Shown here: in pieces, positions 43,565-54,599 of the stretch
How the letters are laid out: every line of letters begins with the position of its first letter
Numbering within the stretch: position 1 is the first letter of the stretch
Origin: Massilia varians
GTDB lineage: Bacteria; Pseudomonadota; Gammaproteobacteria; Burkholderiales; Burkholderiaceae_D
Reading direction: 5' to 3'
Assembly: GCF_027923905.1 (NCBI RefSeq)
Contig: NZ_AP026966.1
Span: 3,969,001-4,033,000, forward strand
DNA: 64,000 bases
The notes under the pieces: generated by a model
Seen by the model: only the letters and a program-made list of their open reading frames with translations
What the model was told of the DNA's origin: nothing
Database searches by the model: none
Translations under genes and position numbers: made by a program

Positions 43565-44122
43565 TCAGGCCGGTTGCCAGGTGCCGGACAGGATCTTCTC
43601 GAGCCAGAAGCTACCGATAATGGTCTTGACGTCGGTGATCTCGCCGCGCCTGACCATCTCGAGCAGCTCCGGCACGGTGACGCTGAAGGTTTCGAGGAAT
43701 TCGCCCTCGTCTAGCCTTTGTTCCCCGGCGCGCAGGTCCTCGGCCAGGAACAGCTCGAGGTGCTCGTCGGAATAGGCGATGGCGTTGTGGATGGTGCACA
43801 CGAAGCGCCATGTGGCGGCCGTATAGCCGGTCTCTTCTTCGAGCTCGCGCTTGGCGCAGGCCAGGTGGTCTTCGCCCGGGTCGATCTTACCGGCCGGGAA
43901 TTCGATGAAGACCTGGGAATTCGGATAACGGAACTGGCGTTCCAGCAGGACGCGGCCGTCGGGCAGCAGCGGCAGGATCACCACCGCGCCGGGATGGCGG
44001 ATGAATTCGCGCTGGGTGATGGAACCGTCGGGGAGTTCGATGCGGTCGCGCTCGACCTTCAGGAAGTGGCCGTCATAGACCACGCCACCGTCGATACGCG
44101 TTTCTTTCAGTTGATCTGACAT
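43565..44122 (-). CDS. NUDIX hydrolase, ADP-ribose pyrophosphatase type
   Basis: 185 residues with an intact Nudix box in GKIDPGEDHLACAKRELEEETGY (G-x5-E-x7-REL-x-E-E-x-G in pattern), preceded by FRYPNSQVFIEFPAG as in NudF-like enzymes. It hydrolyses ADP-ribose or a related nucleoside diphosphate derivative. GGAG before the ATG at 44122 settles the start over a much longer open frame. It follows DUF2818 after 55 bases, in the nuo-headed minus-strand run. Confidence 0.92.
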   Translation of the reverse strand: MSDQLKETRIDGGVVYDGHFLKVERDRIELPDGSITQREFIRHPGAVVILPLLPDGRVLLERQFRYPNSQVFIEFPAGKIDPGEDHLACAKRELEEETGYTAATWRFVCTIHNAIAYSDEHLELFLAEDLRAGEQRLDEGEFLETFSVTVPELLEMVRRGEITDVKTIIGSFWLEKILSGTWQPA

Positions 44123-44177
44123 GCAGACTCCGTTGGGGATTGTTCGGGTGATCGGCTGCGCCGTTCGCCCGGACAAT

Positions 44178-44504
44178 TCAACGACGCTGCTTGCGCAGGT
44201 AGCGCAGTACGAAACCGGGGAAGGCCAGCACCAGGAACAGGCAGCCGGTGATTGCGTAGAACTCCCAGTTCTGCGCGAACACGCCGCCGACCCGCGATTC
44301 CAGCATGCGAGCCAGGAAGCCGACGACGAAGTATAAAACAATTAATTCCAACAGGCGCAGCGGGAAGGACTTCGTGCGCGGGCCGTCACCGGCGCCCCTG
44401 GTCTTCAGAGGTACAAGACCGAACAGGCGCTCGGTGAGGAAAGGCAGGTTGGCGGCCGCGAGCGAGATCGCGACCACCAGCCAGGCAGCAAGGGAGGAAT
44501 CCAC
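44178..44504 (-). CDS. DUF2818 family membrane protein, downstream of nuoN
   Basis: 108 residues with three membrane helices (about 5-25, 48-70 and 78-100). Patterns include LAAANLPFLTERLF, FPLRLLELIVLYFVVGFLARMLE and ITGCLFLVLAFPGFV. This family is found just after nuoN in betaproteobacteria, and the start here is only 13 bases from the nuoN stop. A role in complex I assembly or function is plausible from context alone. Confidence 0.88.
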   Translation of the reverse strand: MDSSLAAWLVVAISLAAANLPFLTERLFGLVPLKTRGAGDGPRTKSFPLRLLELIVLYFVVGFLARMLESRVGGVFAQNWEFYAITGCLFLVLAFPGFVLRYLRKQRR

Positions 44505-44517
44505 CCGGCCTGCCTGA

Positions 44518-46032
44518 TTACTTGGCGAGGGTGGCCTGCATCGCGGTGTAGCACACCGCCAGCAGCCAGCCCGGGACGATGCCCAGCACTACCACGGCCA
44601 CGCCGTTGATCGACATCACGGCGCGCATGTCGGCCGAGGTGTTGATCGGGGCAGTGTCCACTGCCTCGTCGAACCAGATGGTCTTGACGATGCGCAGGTA
44701 GTAGAAGGCGCCGATCAGCGAGAACAGCACCGCGACCACCGACAGCCACACCATGCCGGCGTTCACGACGGCCTGCAGGACTGCCCACTTGGCCATGAAG
44801 CCCACCATCGGCGGCACGCCGGCCAGCGAGAACATCAGGATGGTCATGACGATCGCGAACCACGGCGCACGCTTGCCCAGGCCCTTGAAGTCGGCAATGG
44901 TCTCGGCTTCATGGCCGGCACGCGCCAGCATCATGATCAAGCCGAAGCTGCCGACCGTGGTCAGGACGTAGGTGATGGTGTAGTACATCGCGGCGCTGTA
45001 CGACGCGGCCGCATTGCTGTTGTCGCCGTCGACCACGCCGGTCATCAGTGCCAGCACCACGAAGCCCATCTGGGCGATGGTCGAGTAGGCCAGCATGCGC
45101 TTGATGTTGGTCTGCGCGATCGCGGTGATGTTACCCACGGCCAGCGACAGCACTGCCAGCACCAAGAGCATCTGCTGCCAGTCGAAGGCCATGCTTGGGA
45201 GGCCTTCGACCAGGATGCGGATCACCATGGCGAAGGTCGCCAGCTTCGGTGCGCCGCCCAGCAGCAGGGTGACCGCGGTCGGCGCGCCCTGCACGACGTC
45301 CGGGACCCACATGTGGAACGGAACCACGCCCAGCTTGAAGGCCAGGCCGGCGACCACGAACACCAGGCCGAACACCAGGATGGTGCGGTTGGCATCGGCG
45401 GCGGCGCTGGCCTGCGCGATGGCGGTCAGGTCGAGCGAACCGGTGGCGCCGTAGATCATCGACATGCCGTACAGCAGGAAGCCCGAGGACAGCGCGCCCA
45501 GGATGAAGTACTTCATCGCGGCTTCGGTCGAGATCGCGTGGTCGCGGCGCAGTGCCACCAGCGCGTACAGCGACAGCGACATCAGTTCCACGCCCAGGTA
45601 GAGCGACAGCATGCTGTTGCCCGAGATCATGATCATCTGGCCGAGCATCGAGAACAGCGCGAGCACGTAGAACTCGCCGCCCAGGTTACCGGACATCATG
45701 GCGCGCTCTTGCGCATACTGGCGCGAATACACCAGGGTCATCGCGGTGGCCGCGTAGGTCACCAGCTTGAGCAGGTTGGACATCGGGTCCGACACGTACA
45801 TGCCGTTGAAGGTATAGACGGTGGCGCCGGCGCTCATGTCGCCGAAGGTCAGCACGCCGCAGCCGGCGATGGCCATCAGGCTCAGCGCATACGTCAGGTT
45901 GCGCTTGCCCGCCTTCATGTACATGTCGATCAGCAGGATCGCGGAAGCCGCGATCAGCAGGAAGATTTCGGCATACACCGGCGCCAGATTGGCGTCGGTT
46001 GCCGCTAACATTGTGGAGTTCATTTCGTTCAT
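44518..46032 (-). CDS. nuoN: NADH-quinone oxidoreductase subunit N
   Basis: Proton-pumping antiporter-like membrane subunit of complex I. 504 residues, about 14 helices. The lysine-bearing helix VNFVVAGLAFKLGVVPFHMW-type segment (GLAFKLGVVPFHMWVPDVV) and HYAMKYFILG-like (EAAMKYFILGALSSGF) are visible. It starts six bases after the nuoM stop. An in-frame ATG three codons later is possible. Last nuo gene of the operon. Confidence 0.97.
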   Translation of the reverse strand: MNEMNSTMLAATDANLAPVYAEIFLLIAASAILLIDMYMKAGKRNLTYALSLMAIAGCGVLTFGDMSAGATVYTFNGMYVSDPMSNLLKLVTYAATAMTLVYSRQYAQERAMMSGNLGGEFYVLALFSMLGQMIMISGNSMLSLYLGVELMSLSLYALVALRRDHAISTEAAMKYFILGALSSGFLLYGMSMIYGATGSLDLTAIAQASAAADANRTILVFGLVFVVAGLAFKLGVVPFHMWVPDVVQGAPTAVTLLLGGAPKLATFAMVIRILVEGLPSMAFDWQQMLLVLAVLSLAVGNITAIAQTNIKRMLAYSTIAQMGFVVLALMTGVVDGDNSNAAASYSAAMYYTITYVLTTVGSFGLIMMLARAGHEAETIADFKGLGKRAPWFAIVMTILMFSLAGVPPMVGFMAKWAVLQAVVNAGMVWLSVVAVLFSLIGAFYYLRIVKTIWFDEAVDTAPINTSADMRAVMSINGVAVVVLGIVPGWLLAVCYTAMQATLAK

Positions 46033-46038
46033 GTCAGT

Positions 46039-47538
46039 TTATTGAGGCAGTTTGCCCGCTGCGACGTGCTGCAGCAGGTCGGTGACCGACACCTGCAGCG
46101 TCTCGGCGATTGGCGCCGGGTACAGGCCCATCACCAGGGTAGCGATGGCCAGCACGCCCAGGATGGCGAACTCGCGACCGTTCAGGTCGGTCAGTTCGGC
46201 CACGTGCTTGTGCACGACCGGGCCGAACACGACGCGCTTGACCATCCACAGCGAGTAGGCGGCGCCCAGGATCAGGGCGGTGCCCGCAGCCAGGCCAGTC
46301 CAGAAGTTGAACTCGACGGCGCCCAGGATGACCATGAATTCGCCGATGAAGCCCGAGGTGGCCGGCAGGCCGGCGTTGGCCATCGAGAACAACACCACGA
46401 AGGCGGCGAACTTCGGCATGGTGTTGACCACCCCACCGTAGTCGGCGATCTCGCGCGAGTGGACGCGGTCGTACAGCACGCCGATGCACAGGAACATCGC
46501 ACCCGACACGAAGCCGTGCGAGATCGACTGCATCAGGCCGCCCTGCACGCCCAGGTCGTTGAACATGAAGAAGCCCAGGGTGACGAAGCCCATGTGGGCG
46601 ATCGACGAATAGGCCACCAGTTTCTTCATGTCCTTCTGCACCATCGCCACCAGGCCGATGTAGATCACGGCGACCAGCGACAGGCCGATGACGATCCACG
46701 CCAGTTCCTTGGAAGCGTCCGGGGTGATCGGCAGCGAGAAACGCAGGAAGCCATAGGCGCCCAGTTTCAGCATGATCGCGGCCAGCACCACGGAACCGCC
46801 GGTCGGCGCTTCCACGTGGGCATCCGGCAGCCAGGTGTGCACCGGCCACATCGGAACCTTCACGGCGAAGGCCATGAAGAAGGCGATGAAGATCAGGATC
46901 TGCTCGTTCATCGTGAGCGGCAGACGGTGCCATTCGAGGATGTCGAAGGTGCCCGAGGCGTTGTACAGGTAGATGATCGCGACCAGGGTCAGCAGCGAGC
47001 CGAAGAACGTGTACAGGAAGAACTTGAATGCCGCGTACACGCGATTCGGGCCGCCGAACACGCCGATGATGATGTACATCGGGATCAGGGTGGCTTCGAA
47101 GAAGAAGTAGAACAGCAGGCCGTCCAGCGAGGCGAACACGCCGATCATCAGGCCCGACAGGATCAGGAAGGAACCCATGTACTGCGCCACGCGCTCTTCG
47201 ATCACCTGCCATGCCGCCAGCACCACGATGATGCTGATGAAGGCGGTCAGCGGGATGAACCACAGCGACAGGCCGTCGACGCCCAGCTTGTAGAACACGT
47301 TGAAGCGTTCGATCCAGGCGGCCGACTCATAGAACTGCATGCCGTGCGCGGCATTGTCGAAGTTCATGATCAGCGGCAGCGTCGGCAGGAAGCTGACGAC
47401 GGCGCCGACCAGGGACAGCAGGCGTACGAAGCCGGCGTTCTTGTCGCGGCCGACGGCCAGCACGATCATGCCGAACAGGATCGGGAGCCAGATCGACAGG
47501 CTCAGGTAAGGAGGAAATGTAGAAATTGACTGCATCAT
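46039..47538 (-). CDS. nuoM: NADH-quinone oxidoreductase subunit M
   Basis: Antiporter-like membrane subunit of complex I, 499 residues with about 14 helices. KVPMWPVHTWLPDAHVEAPT is the family hallmark with the pumping Lys nearby, and the Glu in the fifth helix lies in FFFEATLIPMYI. Follows nuoL after 24 bases and precedes nuoN by six. No anomalies. Confidence 0.97.
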   Translation of the reverse strand: MMQSISTFPPYLSLSIWLPILFGMIVLAVGRDKNAGFVRLLSLVGAVVSFLPTLPLIMNFDNAAHGMQFYESAAWIERFNVFYKLGVDGLSLWFIPLTAFISIIVVLAAWQVIEERVAQYMGSFLILSGLMIGVFASLDGLLFYFFFEATLIPMYIIIGVFGGPNRVYAAFKFFLYTFFGSLLTLVAIIYLYNASGTFDILEWHRLPLTMNEQILIFIAFFMAFAVKVPMWPVHTWLPDAHVEAPTGGSVVLAAIMLKLGAYGFLRFSLPITPDASKELAWIVIGLSLVAVIYIGLVAMVQKDMKKLVAYSSIAHMGFVTLGFFMFNDLGVQGGLMQSISHGFVSGAMFLCIGVLYDRVHSREIADYGGVVNTMPKFAAFVVLFSMANAGLPATSGFIGEFMVILGAVEFNFWTGLAAGTALILGAAYSLWMVKRVVFGPVVHKHVAELTDLNGREFAILGVLAIATLVMGLYPAPIAETLQVSVTDLLQHVAAGKLPQ

Positions 47539-47562
47539 TTTTCGCTTTTCTTTTCGAGCCGA

Positions 47563-49626
47563 TTAACCGCGCCAGAACGGGAAGAACCACAGCAGCGTCG
47601 CCAGCACGCCAACGATCATCACGAACGCGTAGTGGTAGATGTAGCCCGTCTGGAAGGTACGGGTAATCGTCGAGAACCAGCCGACCAGCTTGGCCGAGCC
47701 GTTGACCAGCAGGCCGTCGATCAGGCCGCGGTCGCCCACTTTCCACAGGCCGCCACCGATGGCGCGCGCGCCGCCGGCGAACACGACGTCGTTGAACTTG
47801 TCCATGTAGTACTTGTTGTCCAGCAGGGTGTGCAGGAACTTGAACTTGGCATAGAACCAGGCCGGAACGCGCGGGTTGACCATGTAGCAGTAGTAAGCCA
47901 GCGCCACGCCTGCCAGTGCCAGCCAGAACGGTGCGGTCTGCACGCCGTGCAGGGCCATCGCCATCGGGCCGTGGAACATCTCGCTCAGTTCAGCCATCGC
48001 CGGGTGGTTCGGGCTGACGAAGATCACGTCCTTGAAGAAGTCGCCGTGCAGCATCGGGCCGATGGCCAGGTAGCCGATGATGACCGACGGGATCGCCAGC
48101 AGGATCAGCGGCAGGGTCACGACCAGCGGCGACTCGTGCGGCTTGTCGCCCGGCTGCAGGCCGTGGTGGTGGTGGTCGTCGCCATGCGCGTCTTCTTCAT
48201 TGTGCGCATCCGAATCGTGGCCATGGCTGTGCGGCTGCGGCTTGTTCCAGCGCGACTCGCCATGGAACACCAGGAAGTACATGCGGAACGAGTAGAAGGC
48301 GGTCACGAACACGCCGGCCAGCACCGCGAAGTTGGCGAAGCCCGAACCCGGCAGGTTCGACGCGTGCACCGCCTCGATGATCGAATCCTTCGAGTAGAAG
48401 CCCGAGAAGAACGGGGTGCCGATCAGGGCCAGCGAGCCCAGCAGCGAAGTGATCCAGGTGATCGGCATGTACTTGCGCAGGCCGCCCATGTTGCGCATGT
48501 CCTGGTCGTGGTGCATGCCGATGATGACCGAACCCGCGCCGAGGAACAGCAGCGCCTTGAAGAAGGCGTGGGTCATCAGGTGGAACACGGCCACCGAGTA
48601 GGCCGACACGCCCAGGGCGACGGTCATGTAGCCCAGCTGCGACAGGGTCGAGTAAGCGACCACGCGCTTGATGTCGTTCTGGATGATGCCCAGGAAGCCC
48701 ATGAACAGCGCGGTGATCGAGCCGATCACGATGATGAAGGACAGTGCGCCGTCCGACAGTTCGAACAGCGGCGACATGCGCGACACCATGAAGATGCCGG
48801 CGGTAACCATGGTCGCAGCGTGGATCAGCGCCGAGATCGGGGTCGGGCCTTCCATCGAGTCGGGCAGCCAGACGTGCAGCGGGAACTGCGCCGACTTGCC
48901 CATCGCGCCGATGAACAGGCAGATGCAGGCTGCGGTCAGCAGCGGCCAGCCGATGCCCGGCACGGTCATGCCGGCCAGCTTGTCGGCCTGGGCGAACACC
49001 TCGGTGTACTGCATCGTGCCGGAAGCGGCCAGCAGCAGGCCGATGCCCAGGATGAAGCCGAAGTCGCCGACGCGGTTGACCAGGAAGGCCTTCATGTTCG
49101 CGAAGATCGCGGTCGGACGGGTATACCAGAAGCCGATCAGGAGATACGAGACCAGGCCCACCGCTTCCCAGCCGAAGAACAGCTGCAGGAAGTTGTTGGA
49201 CATGACCAGCATCAGCATCGCGAAGGTGAACAGCGAGATGTACGAGAAGAAGCGGTTGTAGCCTTCGTCCTCGGCCATGTAGCCGATCGTGTAGATGTGC
49301 ACCATCAGCGAGACCGAGGTGACCACGCACATCATCATCGCCGACAGCGTGTCGATCTGGAAGCCGACGGCCAGCTTGAGCGTGCCGACGGTCATCCAGG
49401 TGTAGATGTCTTCATTGAAAACCGGTGCGCCATCGAGCACCGCCATCAGGGTCTGGACCGAGATGATCAGCGCGATCAGGACGCCCAGGATGGTCGCGGT
49501 GTGCGACACCTTGCGGCCGACCACATTGCCGAAGAACTTGGTGCCGAGCAGGCCGGCAATCGCCGAGCCTGCCAGCGGCGCCAGAGGCACCGCCAGTAAC
49601 ATTGAGGAAGAGAGTTGCCCCGCCAT
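47563..49626 (-). CDS. nuoL: NADH-quinone oxidoreductase subunit L
   Basis: Distal antiporter-like subunit of complex I, 687 residues with about 16 helices and the long lateral helix at the C-terminus. Hallmarks are FFGWEAVGLVSYLLIGFW, GKSAQFPLHVWLPDSMEGP and SALIHAATMVTAG. A His-rich loop (residues about 466-488, with HSHGHDSDAH and GDDHHHHG) lies between two helices and is longer than in E. coli. Follows nuoK after 39 bases. Confidence 0.97.
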   Translation of the reverse strand: MAGQLSSSMLLAVPLAPLAGSAIAGLLGTKFFGNVVGRKVSHTATILGVLIALIISVQTLMAVLDGAPVFNEDIYTWMTVGTLKLAVGFQIDTLSAMMMCVVTSVSLMVHIYTIGYMAEDEGYNRFFSYISLFTFAMLMLVMSNNFLQLFFGWEAVGLVSYLLIGFWYTRPTAIFANMKAFLVNRVGDFGFILGIGLLLAASGTMQYTEVFAQADKLAGMTVPGIGWPLLTAACICLFIGAMGKSAQFPLHVWLPDSMEGPTPISALIHAATMVTAGIFMVSRMSPLFELSDGALSFIIVIGSITALFMGFLGIIQNDIKRVVAYSTLSQLGYMTVALGVSAYSVAVFHLMTHAFFKALLFLGAGSVIIGMHHDQDMRNMGGLRKYMPITWITSLLGSLALIGTPFFSGFYSKDSIIEAVHASNLPGSGFANFAVLAGVFVTAFYSFRMYFLVFHGESRWNKPQPHSHGHDSDAHNEEDAHGDDHHHHGLQPGDKPHESPLVVTLPLILLAIPSVIIGYLAIGPMLHGDFFKDVIFVSPNHPAMAELSEMFHGPMAMALHGVQTAPFWLALAGVALAYYCYMVNPRVPAWFYAKFKFLHTLLDNKYYMDKFNDVVFAGGARAIGGGLWKVGDRGLIDGLLVNGSAKLVGWFSTITRTFQTGYIYHYAFVMIVGVLATLLWFFPFWRG

Positions 49627-49665
49627 TGTTGAACCTTAGTCGTTATTGTTAATCAGCCGAGACCA

Positions 49666-49974
49666 TCAGCCCTTCAGGCTGTCGAGGTCTTCCACATCGA
49701 TCGTGTCCAGGTTACGGAACAGGACCACCAGGATCGCCAGGCCGATTGCCGATTCGGCGGCCGCGACGGTCAGAATGAAGAACACGAAGATCTGCCCCGC
49801 CGCGTCTCCGAGGTAGTGCGAGAAAGCGACGAAGTTCAGGTTCACCGCCAGCAGCATCAGTTCGATGGCCATCAGCAGGATGATGATGTTCTTCCGGTTC
49901 AGGAAGATACCGATCACCGAGATCGCGAACAGGATCGCGCCCAGGATCAGGTAGTGTGCGAGCGACAAGGTCAT
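49666..49974 (-). CDS. nuoK: NADH-quinone oxidoreductase subunit K
   Basis: Small three-helix membrane subunit of complex I (102 residues). The proton-channel Glu residues are in [16 protein letters not shown] and [12 protein letters not shown]. It overlaps nuoJ by four bases (ATGA). Length and sequence are normal. Confidence 0.97.
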   Translation of the reverse strand: MTLSLAHYLILGAILFAISVIGIFLNRKNIIILLMAIELMLLAVNLNFVAFSHYLGDAAGQIFVFFILTVAAAESAIGLAILVVLFRNLDTIDVEDLDSLKG

Positions 49975-50639
49975 GGTGCCTCCTTCGGTGCTGCGGCCGC
50001 TGCGGCTGCTGCTGCTCGTTCGGCGGCTGCTGCATCGATGGCGCGCTGGTTGACCGCATCCATCTTGACGATGCGCAGGCGGTCGTTACGCTTGACGCGG
50101 ACGGCGAGGCCCGGGTCGATTGCTTTGGTGTCCTTGCGCTTGCGCAGGGTCAGGGCGACTGCGGCGATGATCGCCACCAGCAGGATCACGGCGGCGATCT
50201 CGAAACCGTAGATGTACTTGGTGTAGATCAGGAGGCCCAGTTCCTTGGTGCCGCCGATGTTTAGGGCGGCAGCCTCGGCCGACAGGTCGGTCTGGTTGTA
50301 CGCGCGGTACAGCACGGCGGCCATCTCGAGCACGATCAGGGCGCCCACGCCCGAGGCGACCGGCAGGTAGCCCCAGAAGCCTTCGCGCATGCGGTCGATA
50401 TTAATGTCGAGCATCATGACGACGAACAGGAACAGCACCATCACGGCGCCGACGTAGACCAGCACCAGCACGATGGCCAGGAACTCGGCCTTCAGCAACA
50501 GCCAGATGCCGGCCACGTTGAAGAAGGCCAGCACCAGGAACAGCGCGGCGTGCACTGGGTTCTTGGTGGTGATGACGCGCAAGGCGGCCAGGACCGTGAT
50601 GGTCGCGAACGCGTAGAACAGGAAAGTGGTGAATTCCAT
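49971..50639 (-). CDS. nuoJ: NADH-quinone oxidoreductase subunit J
   Basis: Membrane subunit of complex I with five helices, 222 residues. [19 protein letters not shown] is the conserved third-helix pattern with the pi-bulge Tyr. The last 25 residues are Ala/Glu-rich ([19 protein letters not shown] in pattern), a low-complexity tail beyond the usual end. It overlaps nuoK and follows nuoI after 17 bases. Confidence 0.96.
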   Translation of the reverse strand: MEFTTFLFYAFATITVLAALRVITTKNPVHAALFLVLAFFNVAGIWLLLKAEFLAIVLVLVYVGAVMVLFLFVVMMLDINIDRMREGFWGYLPVASGVGALIVLEMAAVLYRAYNQTDLSAEAAALNIGGTKELGLLIYTKYIYGFEIAAVILLVAIIAAVALTLRKRKDTKAIDPGLAVRVKRNDRLRIVKMDAVNQRAIDAAAAERAAAAAAAAAPKEAP

Positions 50640-50656
50640 GAATTGACAGCCTCTTC

Positions 50657-51145
50657 TTATCGGTACTTCGCGTCCGCTTCGCGGGCGGCGGCGATGTCGT
50701 TTTCGTAGCGGTCACCGACGGCCAGCAGCATCTCTTTGGTGTAGTAGAGATCGCCACGCTTTTCGCCGTGGTATTCCAGCACGTGGGTCTCGACGATCGA
50801 GTCGACCGGGCAGGATTCTTCGCAGAAGCCGCAGAAGATGCACTTGGTCAGGTCGATGTCGTAGCGCGTGGTGCGGCGGGTGCCGTCCTCGCGCTGCGCC
50901 GATTCGATGGTGATCGCCATTGCCGGGCACACTGCCTCGCACAGCTTGCAGGCGATGCAGCGCTCTTCCCCGTTGGGGTAGCGACGCAGGGCGTGCAGGC
51001 CGCGGAAGCGGTTCGACATCGGGGTCTTCTCTTCCGGGTACTGGACCGTGATCTTGCGCGACAGCGCATACTTGCCGGTCAGGGCCAGGCCCTTGAAGAG
51101 TTCGGACAGCATCAGGCTGCCGACGATTTCTTTAATCCGATTCAT
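50657..51145 (-). CDS. nuoI: NADH-quinone oxidoreductase subunit I
   Basis: Peripheral-arm subunit with two [4Fe-4S] clusters (N6a, N6b), 162 residues. The motifs [12 protein letters not shown] and [12 protein letters not shown] are complete. The start at 51145 ([10 protein letters not shown]) matches the family, with AAGGAAG upstream; a longer open frame to 51187 adds 14 unlikely residues. It begins 14 bases after the nuoH stop. Confidence 0.97.
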   Translation of the reverse strand: MNRIKEIVGSLMLSELFKGLALTGKYALSRKITVQYPEEKTPMSNRFRGLHALRRYPNGEERCIACKLCEAVCPAMAITIESAQREDGTRRTTRYDIDLTKCIFCGFCEESCPVDSIVETHVLEYHGEKRGDLYYTKEMLLAVGDRYENDIAAAREADAKYR

Positions 51146-51159
51146 TTTCGTTTGCTTCC

Positions 51160-52248
51160 TTACTTCACAGGCATCCAGATGTTCCACGGCGAGTGCATCC
51201 AGATCGCGACCACGACCAGCCAGAACAGGGTCAGCGGGATGAACACTTTCCAGCCCAGGCGCATGATCTGGTCATAGCGGTAGCGCGGGAAGGTGCCGCG
51301 GACCCAAATCATGGTCGATACCAGCATGAACATCTTCAGGAACAGCCAGAAGAAGCCGCCGATCGCGCCGAATTCCAGGAAGCCGAACGGTGCCGACCAG
51401 CCGCCCAGGAACAGGATCGATGCCAGGGTGGCGATCAGGATCATGTTGGCGTATTCGGCCAGCATGAACATCGCGTAGGACATGCCCGAGTACTCGACCA
51501 TGTGGCCGGCGACAATCTCCGACTCCCCTTCCACCACGTCGAACGGGTGGCGGTTGCATTCGGCCAGGCCGGACACGAAATAGATCACGAACAGCGGCAG
51601 CAGCGGCAGCCAGTTCCACGACAGGAAGTTCAGGCCCATGTCGGCGAAGGTGCCGATCTGCTGGCTGGTGACGATGTCGGTCATGTTCAGGCTGCCGGTG
51701 ACCATCAGCACCACGACCAGCACGAAACCGATCGGGATTTCGTAGGAGATCATCTGGGCCGAGGCGCGCATCGCACCCAGGAACGAGTACTTCGAGTTCG
51801 AAGCCCAGCCGGCGATGATGACGCCGTAGACTTCCATCGAGGTGATCGCCATCAGGAACAGCAGGCCGGCGTTGACGTTGGCCAGCGCGGCTTGCGGGCC
51901 GAACGGGACCACCGCCCAGGCGGCCAGCGCCGGCATGATGGTCATGATCGGACCGATCACGAACAGGCTGCGGTTGGCCTTGGCCGGGATGACGATTTCC
52001 TTGAGCAGCAGCTTGACCGCGTCGGCGATCGGCTGCAGCAGGCCGCCCGGACCCACGCGGTTCGGGCCGACGCGGATCTGGATCCAGCCGATCAGCTTGC
52101 GCTCCCACAGGGTCAGGTAGGCCACCAGACCCATCAGCGGCAGCAGCACCACGAGGATCTTCATGACGGTCCAGGCCAGCGGCCAGACCGGGCCGAGCAG
52201 GTCAGCCCCGCCGGCGTTCAGCGTATCGATAAAACCGGGCGTTGCCAT
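51160..52248 (-). CDS. nuoH: NADH-quinone oxidoreductase subunit H
   Basis: Membrane subunit at the junction with the peripheral arm, forming part of the quinone site. 362 residues, eight helices. [25 protein letters not shown] and [19 protein letters not shown] are family signatures with the conserved quinone-channel Glu/Arg residues. Its ATG shares one base with the nuoG stop (TAATG). Confidence 0.97.
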   Translation of the reverse strand: MATPGFIDTLNAGGADLLGPVWPLAWTVMKILVVLLPLMGLVAYLTLWERKLIGWIQIRVGPNRVGPGGLLQPIADAVKLLLKEIVIPAKANRSLFVIGPIMTIMPALAAWAVVPFGPQAALANVNAGLLFLMAITSMEVYGVIIAGWASNSKYSFLGAMRASAQMISYEIPIGFVLVVVLMVTGSLNMTDIVTSQQIGTFADMGLNFLSWNWLPLLPLFVIYFVSGLAECNRHPFDVVEGESEIVAGHMVEYSGMSYAMFMLAEYANMILIATLASILFLGGWSAPFGFLEFGAIGGFFWLFLKMFMLVSTMIWVRGTFPRYRYDQIMRLGWKVFIPLTLFWLVVVAIWMHSPWNIWMPVK

Positions 52249-54578
52249 TATTTGCCCTCTCCTGCTTTTTCAACATTGATCGAACCAAACATCGCGCCCA
52301 GGGTGGCGACGGCCGGGTGGCCGGCGGCCACGCGCACCGCGTTCGACGGCAGGCGTGCATCCACGTTGGCCACCAAGGTGGCGCTGCCCGAACCCTGCGA
52401 CACACGGACCAGGTCGCCGGCCTTGACGCCGATCTGCTCGGCCACGGCCTTGGACAGGGTCACCAGCGGCGCATTCGCGTCGGCGGTGCGCTGCAGCGGC
52501 TCCGAACGGCGCGCCAGCGCGTCGGTGAAGTAAATGCCGACGTCGGCGACGCGCTCGATCTGGCCGGCCGGGGAATACTGGCCCGCGCTCGGCGCCAGCC
52601 TGGCGACGTTGTTCAGCTTGGACGACAGGTCGGTGACGCCCTTGCCGATCGCTTCTTCGCGGATCGATTCCGAGGTCTCGTAGTCGAAGCCCGACAGGCC
52701 CAGCAGGTTGCCGAGCACGCGCAGCACTTTCCAGGCCGGGCGGGTTTCGCCGAGCGGCTTGACGGTGCCGTTGAAGCTCTGTGCGCGGCCTTCGCAGTTC
52801 ACGAAGGTGCCGGCGGTCTCGCTAAACGGCGAGATCGGCAGCAGCACGTCGGCGAAGTCCATGCCGTGCTTGAAAGCCGACATGGCGACGACCATCTCGG
52901 CGCCGTCCAGTGCGGCGCGCGCCTGCTGCGGATTGGCCGCATCCAGTTCCGGTTCCGCGTTCAGCAGCACGTAGGCTTTCTTCGGCGATGCGAACACGGC
53001 TTCGCCCTTGCCCGTGGCGCCGACGATGTGGCCGCCGACGGTGTTGGCGGCGTCGACCAGGTAGCCGAAGGCGCAGCCGGTCTGCTCGGCGATCCATTGC
53101 GCCGCGGCGTGGATCTTCGAGGCTTGCGGATGGTAGGCGGCAGCGTTACCCAGCAGGACGGCGCCCGGGGTGTCGACGCCGACCAGGGTCGCGGCGATGG
53201 CCTTGCCGCCTTCGCTCGGTTCAACGTTGCCGAAGCCAGCCGGGGCTGCGATGTCCTTGGCCAAGGCCACGGCGACCACGACTTCCGACAGCGCGGCCAG
53301 CCAGTCGCTCGGTGCGGCGACCATCTTGTTCGCCACCGGCATCAGGAGTTCGTCGTCGCTCGCGCCCAGCAGGGACAGCTTGGCGCCGCCCTTGGTGGCG
53401 GTGCGCAGGCGGGTCGCCACCAGCGGGTGATCCTTGCGCAGGTTGGAACCGATGACGAAGGCGCGCTTCAGTTGCGAGAAGTTCGCGATCGGCATGCCCA
53501 GCCACGGGGTGACCTGGCCGTCCAGGGCGAAGTCGCTCTGGCGCAGGCGGAACTCGATGTTGTCCGAGCCGAGGCCGCGGGTCATCTTGTTCAGCAGGTA
53601 CAGTTCTTCCAGCGTCGAGTGCGGGGTCGCGACAGCGGCGATGCTGTCTGCGCCATGCTCGTGGCGGATGTTACGCAGGCCGTGGGCCACGTATTCCAGC
53701 GCGGTCTGCCAGTCGGCCTCAATCCATACGCCACCCTGCTTGATCATCGGCTGGGTCAGGCGGTCGGCATTGTCCAGCGCCTCGTACGAGAAGCGGTCCT
53801 TGTCCGACAGCCAGCATTCGTTGATGGCTTCGTTTTCCAGCGGCAGCACGCGCATGACCTTGCCGCCCTTGACCTGGACGATCAGGTTCGAGCCGAGCGA
53901 GTCGTGCGGCGCGATCGACTTGCGGCGCTGCAGTTCCCACGGACGCGCCGAGTAGCGGAACGGCTTGCTGGTGAGCGCGCCGACCGGGCACAGGTCGATC
54001 ATGTTGCCCGACACTTCCGAGTCCACGGTCTTGCCGACAAACGTGGTGATCTCCGAGTGCTCGCCGCGGCCGACCATGCCGAATTCCATCACGCCGGCCA
54101 CTTCCTGGCCGAAGCGCACGCAACGGGTGCACTGGATGCAGCGCGCCATCTCTTCCATCGAGATCAGCGGGCCGGCTTCCTTCGGTGCCACCACTCGCTT
54201 TTCTTCGTCGTAGCGCGACTGGCTCTTGCCGTAGCCGACGGCCAGATCCTGCAGCTGGCATTCGCCGCCCTGGTCGCAGATCGGGCAATCCAGCGGGTGG
54301 TTAATGAGCAGGAACTCCATCACCGACTTCTGTGCCTGCACGGCCTTGTCGCTGTGGGTGCGCACGATCATGCCCGGCGAAACCGGCGTGGCGCAGGCCG
54401 GCAGCGGCTTCGGTGCCTTCTCGACTTCGACCAGGCACATGCGGCAGTTCGCTGCGATCGACAATTTCTTGTGATAGCAGAAGTGCGGGATGTAGGTCCC
54501 GAGTTTGTTTGCGGCGTCCATCACCATGGAACCTGGTGCGACTTCGACTTTTTTGCCGTCTAATTCAATTTCAACCAT
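52248..54578 (-). CDS. nuoG: NADH-quinone oxidoreductase subunit G
   Basis: Largest peripheral subunit, 776 residues. The N-terminal [2Fe-2S] domain has [10 protein letters not shown] with flanking cysteines. Next is the His/Cys N5-type cluster region ([15 protein letters not shown]), then [19 protein letters not shown] for a [4Fe-4S] cluster. A molybdopterin-oxidoreductase-like fold without the cofactor follows. The extra N7 cluster motif of E. coli is not obvious. Starts 22 bases after the nuoF stop. Confidence 0.96.
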   Translation of the reverse strand: MVEIELDGKKVEVAPGSMVMDAANKLGTYIPHFCYHKKLSIAANCRMCLVEVEKAPKPLPACATPVSPGMIVRTHSDKAVQAQKSVMEFLLINHPLDCPICDQGGECQLQDLAVGYGKSQSRYDEEKRVVAPKEAGPLISMEEMARCIQCTRCVRFGQEVAGVMEFGMVGRGEHSEITTFVGKTVDSEVSGNMIDLCPVGALTSKPFRYSARPWELQRRKSIAPHDSLGSNLIVQVKGGKVMRVLPLENEAINECWLSDKDRFSYEALDNADRLTQPMIKQGGVWIEADWQTALEYVAHGLRNIRHEHGADSIAAVATPHSTLEELYLLNKMTRGLGSDNIEFRLRQSDFALDGQVTPWLGMPIANFSQLKRAFVIGSNLRKDHPLVATRLRTATKGGAKLSLLGASDDELLMPVANKMVAAPSDWLAALSEVVVAVALAKDIAAPAGFGNVEPSEGGKAIAATLVGVDTPGAVLLGNAAAYHPQASKIHAAAQWIAEQTGCAFGYLVDAANTVGGHIVGATGKGEAVFASPKKAYVLLNAEPELDAANPQQARAALDGAEMVVAMSAFKHGMDFADVLLPISPFSETAGTFVNCEGRAQSFNGTVKPLGETRPAWKVLRVLGNLLGLSGFDYETSESIREEAIGKGVTDLSSKLNNVARLAPSAGQYSPAGQIERVADVGIYFTDALARRSEPLQRTADANAPLVTLSKAVAEQIGVKAGDLVRVSQGSGSATLVANVDARLPSNAVRVAAGHPAVATLGAMFGSINVEKAGEGK

Positions 54579-54599
54579 TTGATCGTTACCTGACCTGGT

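Noticed and set aside
44911..54563. Several long plus-strand open frames opposite nuoN, nuoM, nuoL, nuoH and nuoG
   Set aside because: All are antisense to clear complex I genes and encode His/Arg/Gln-rich low-complexity sequence, a codon-bias artefact.
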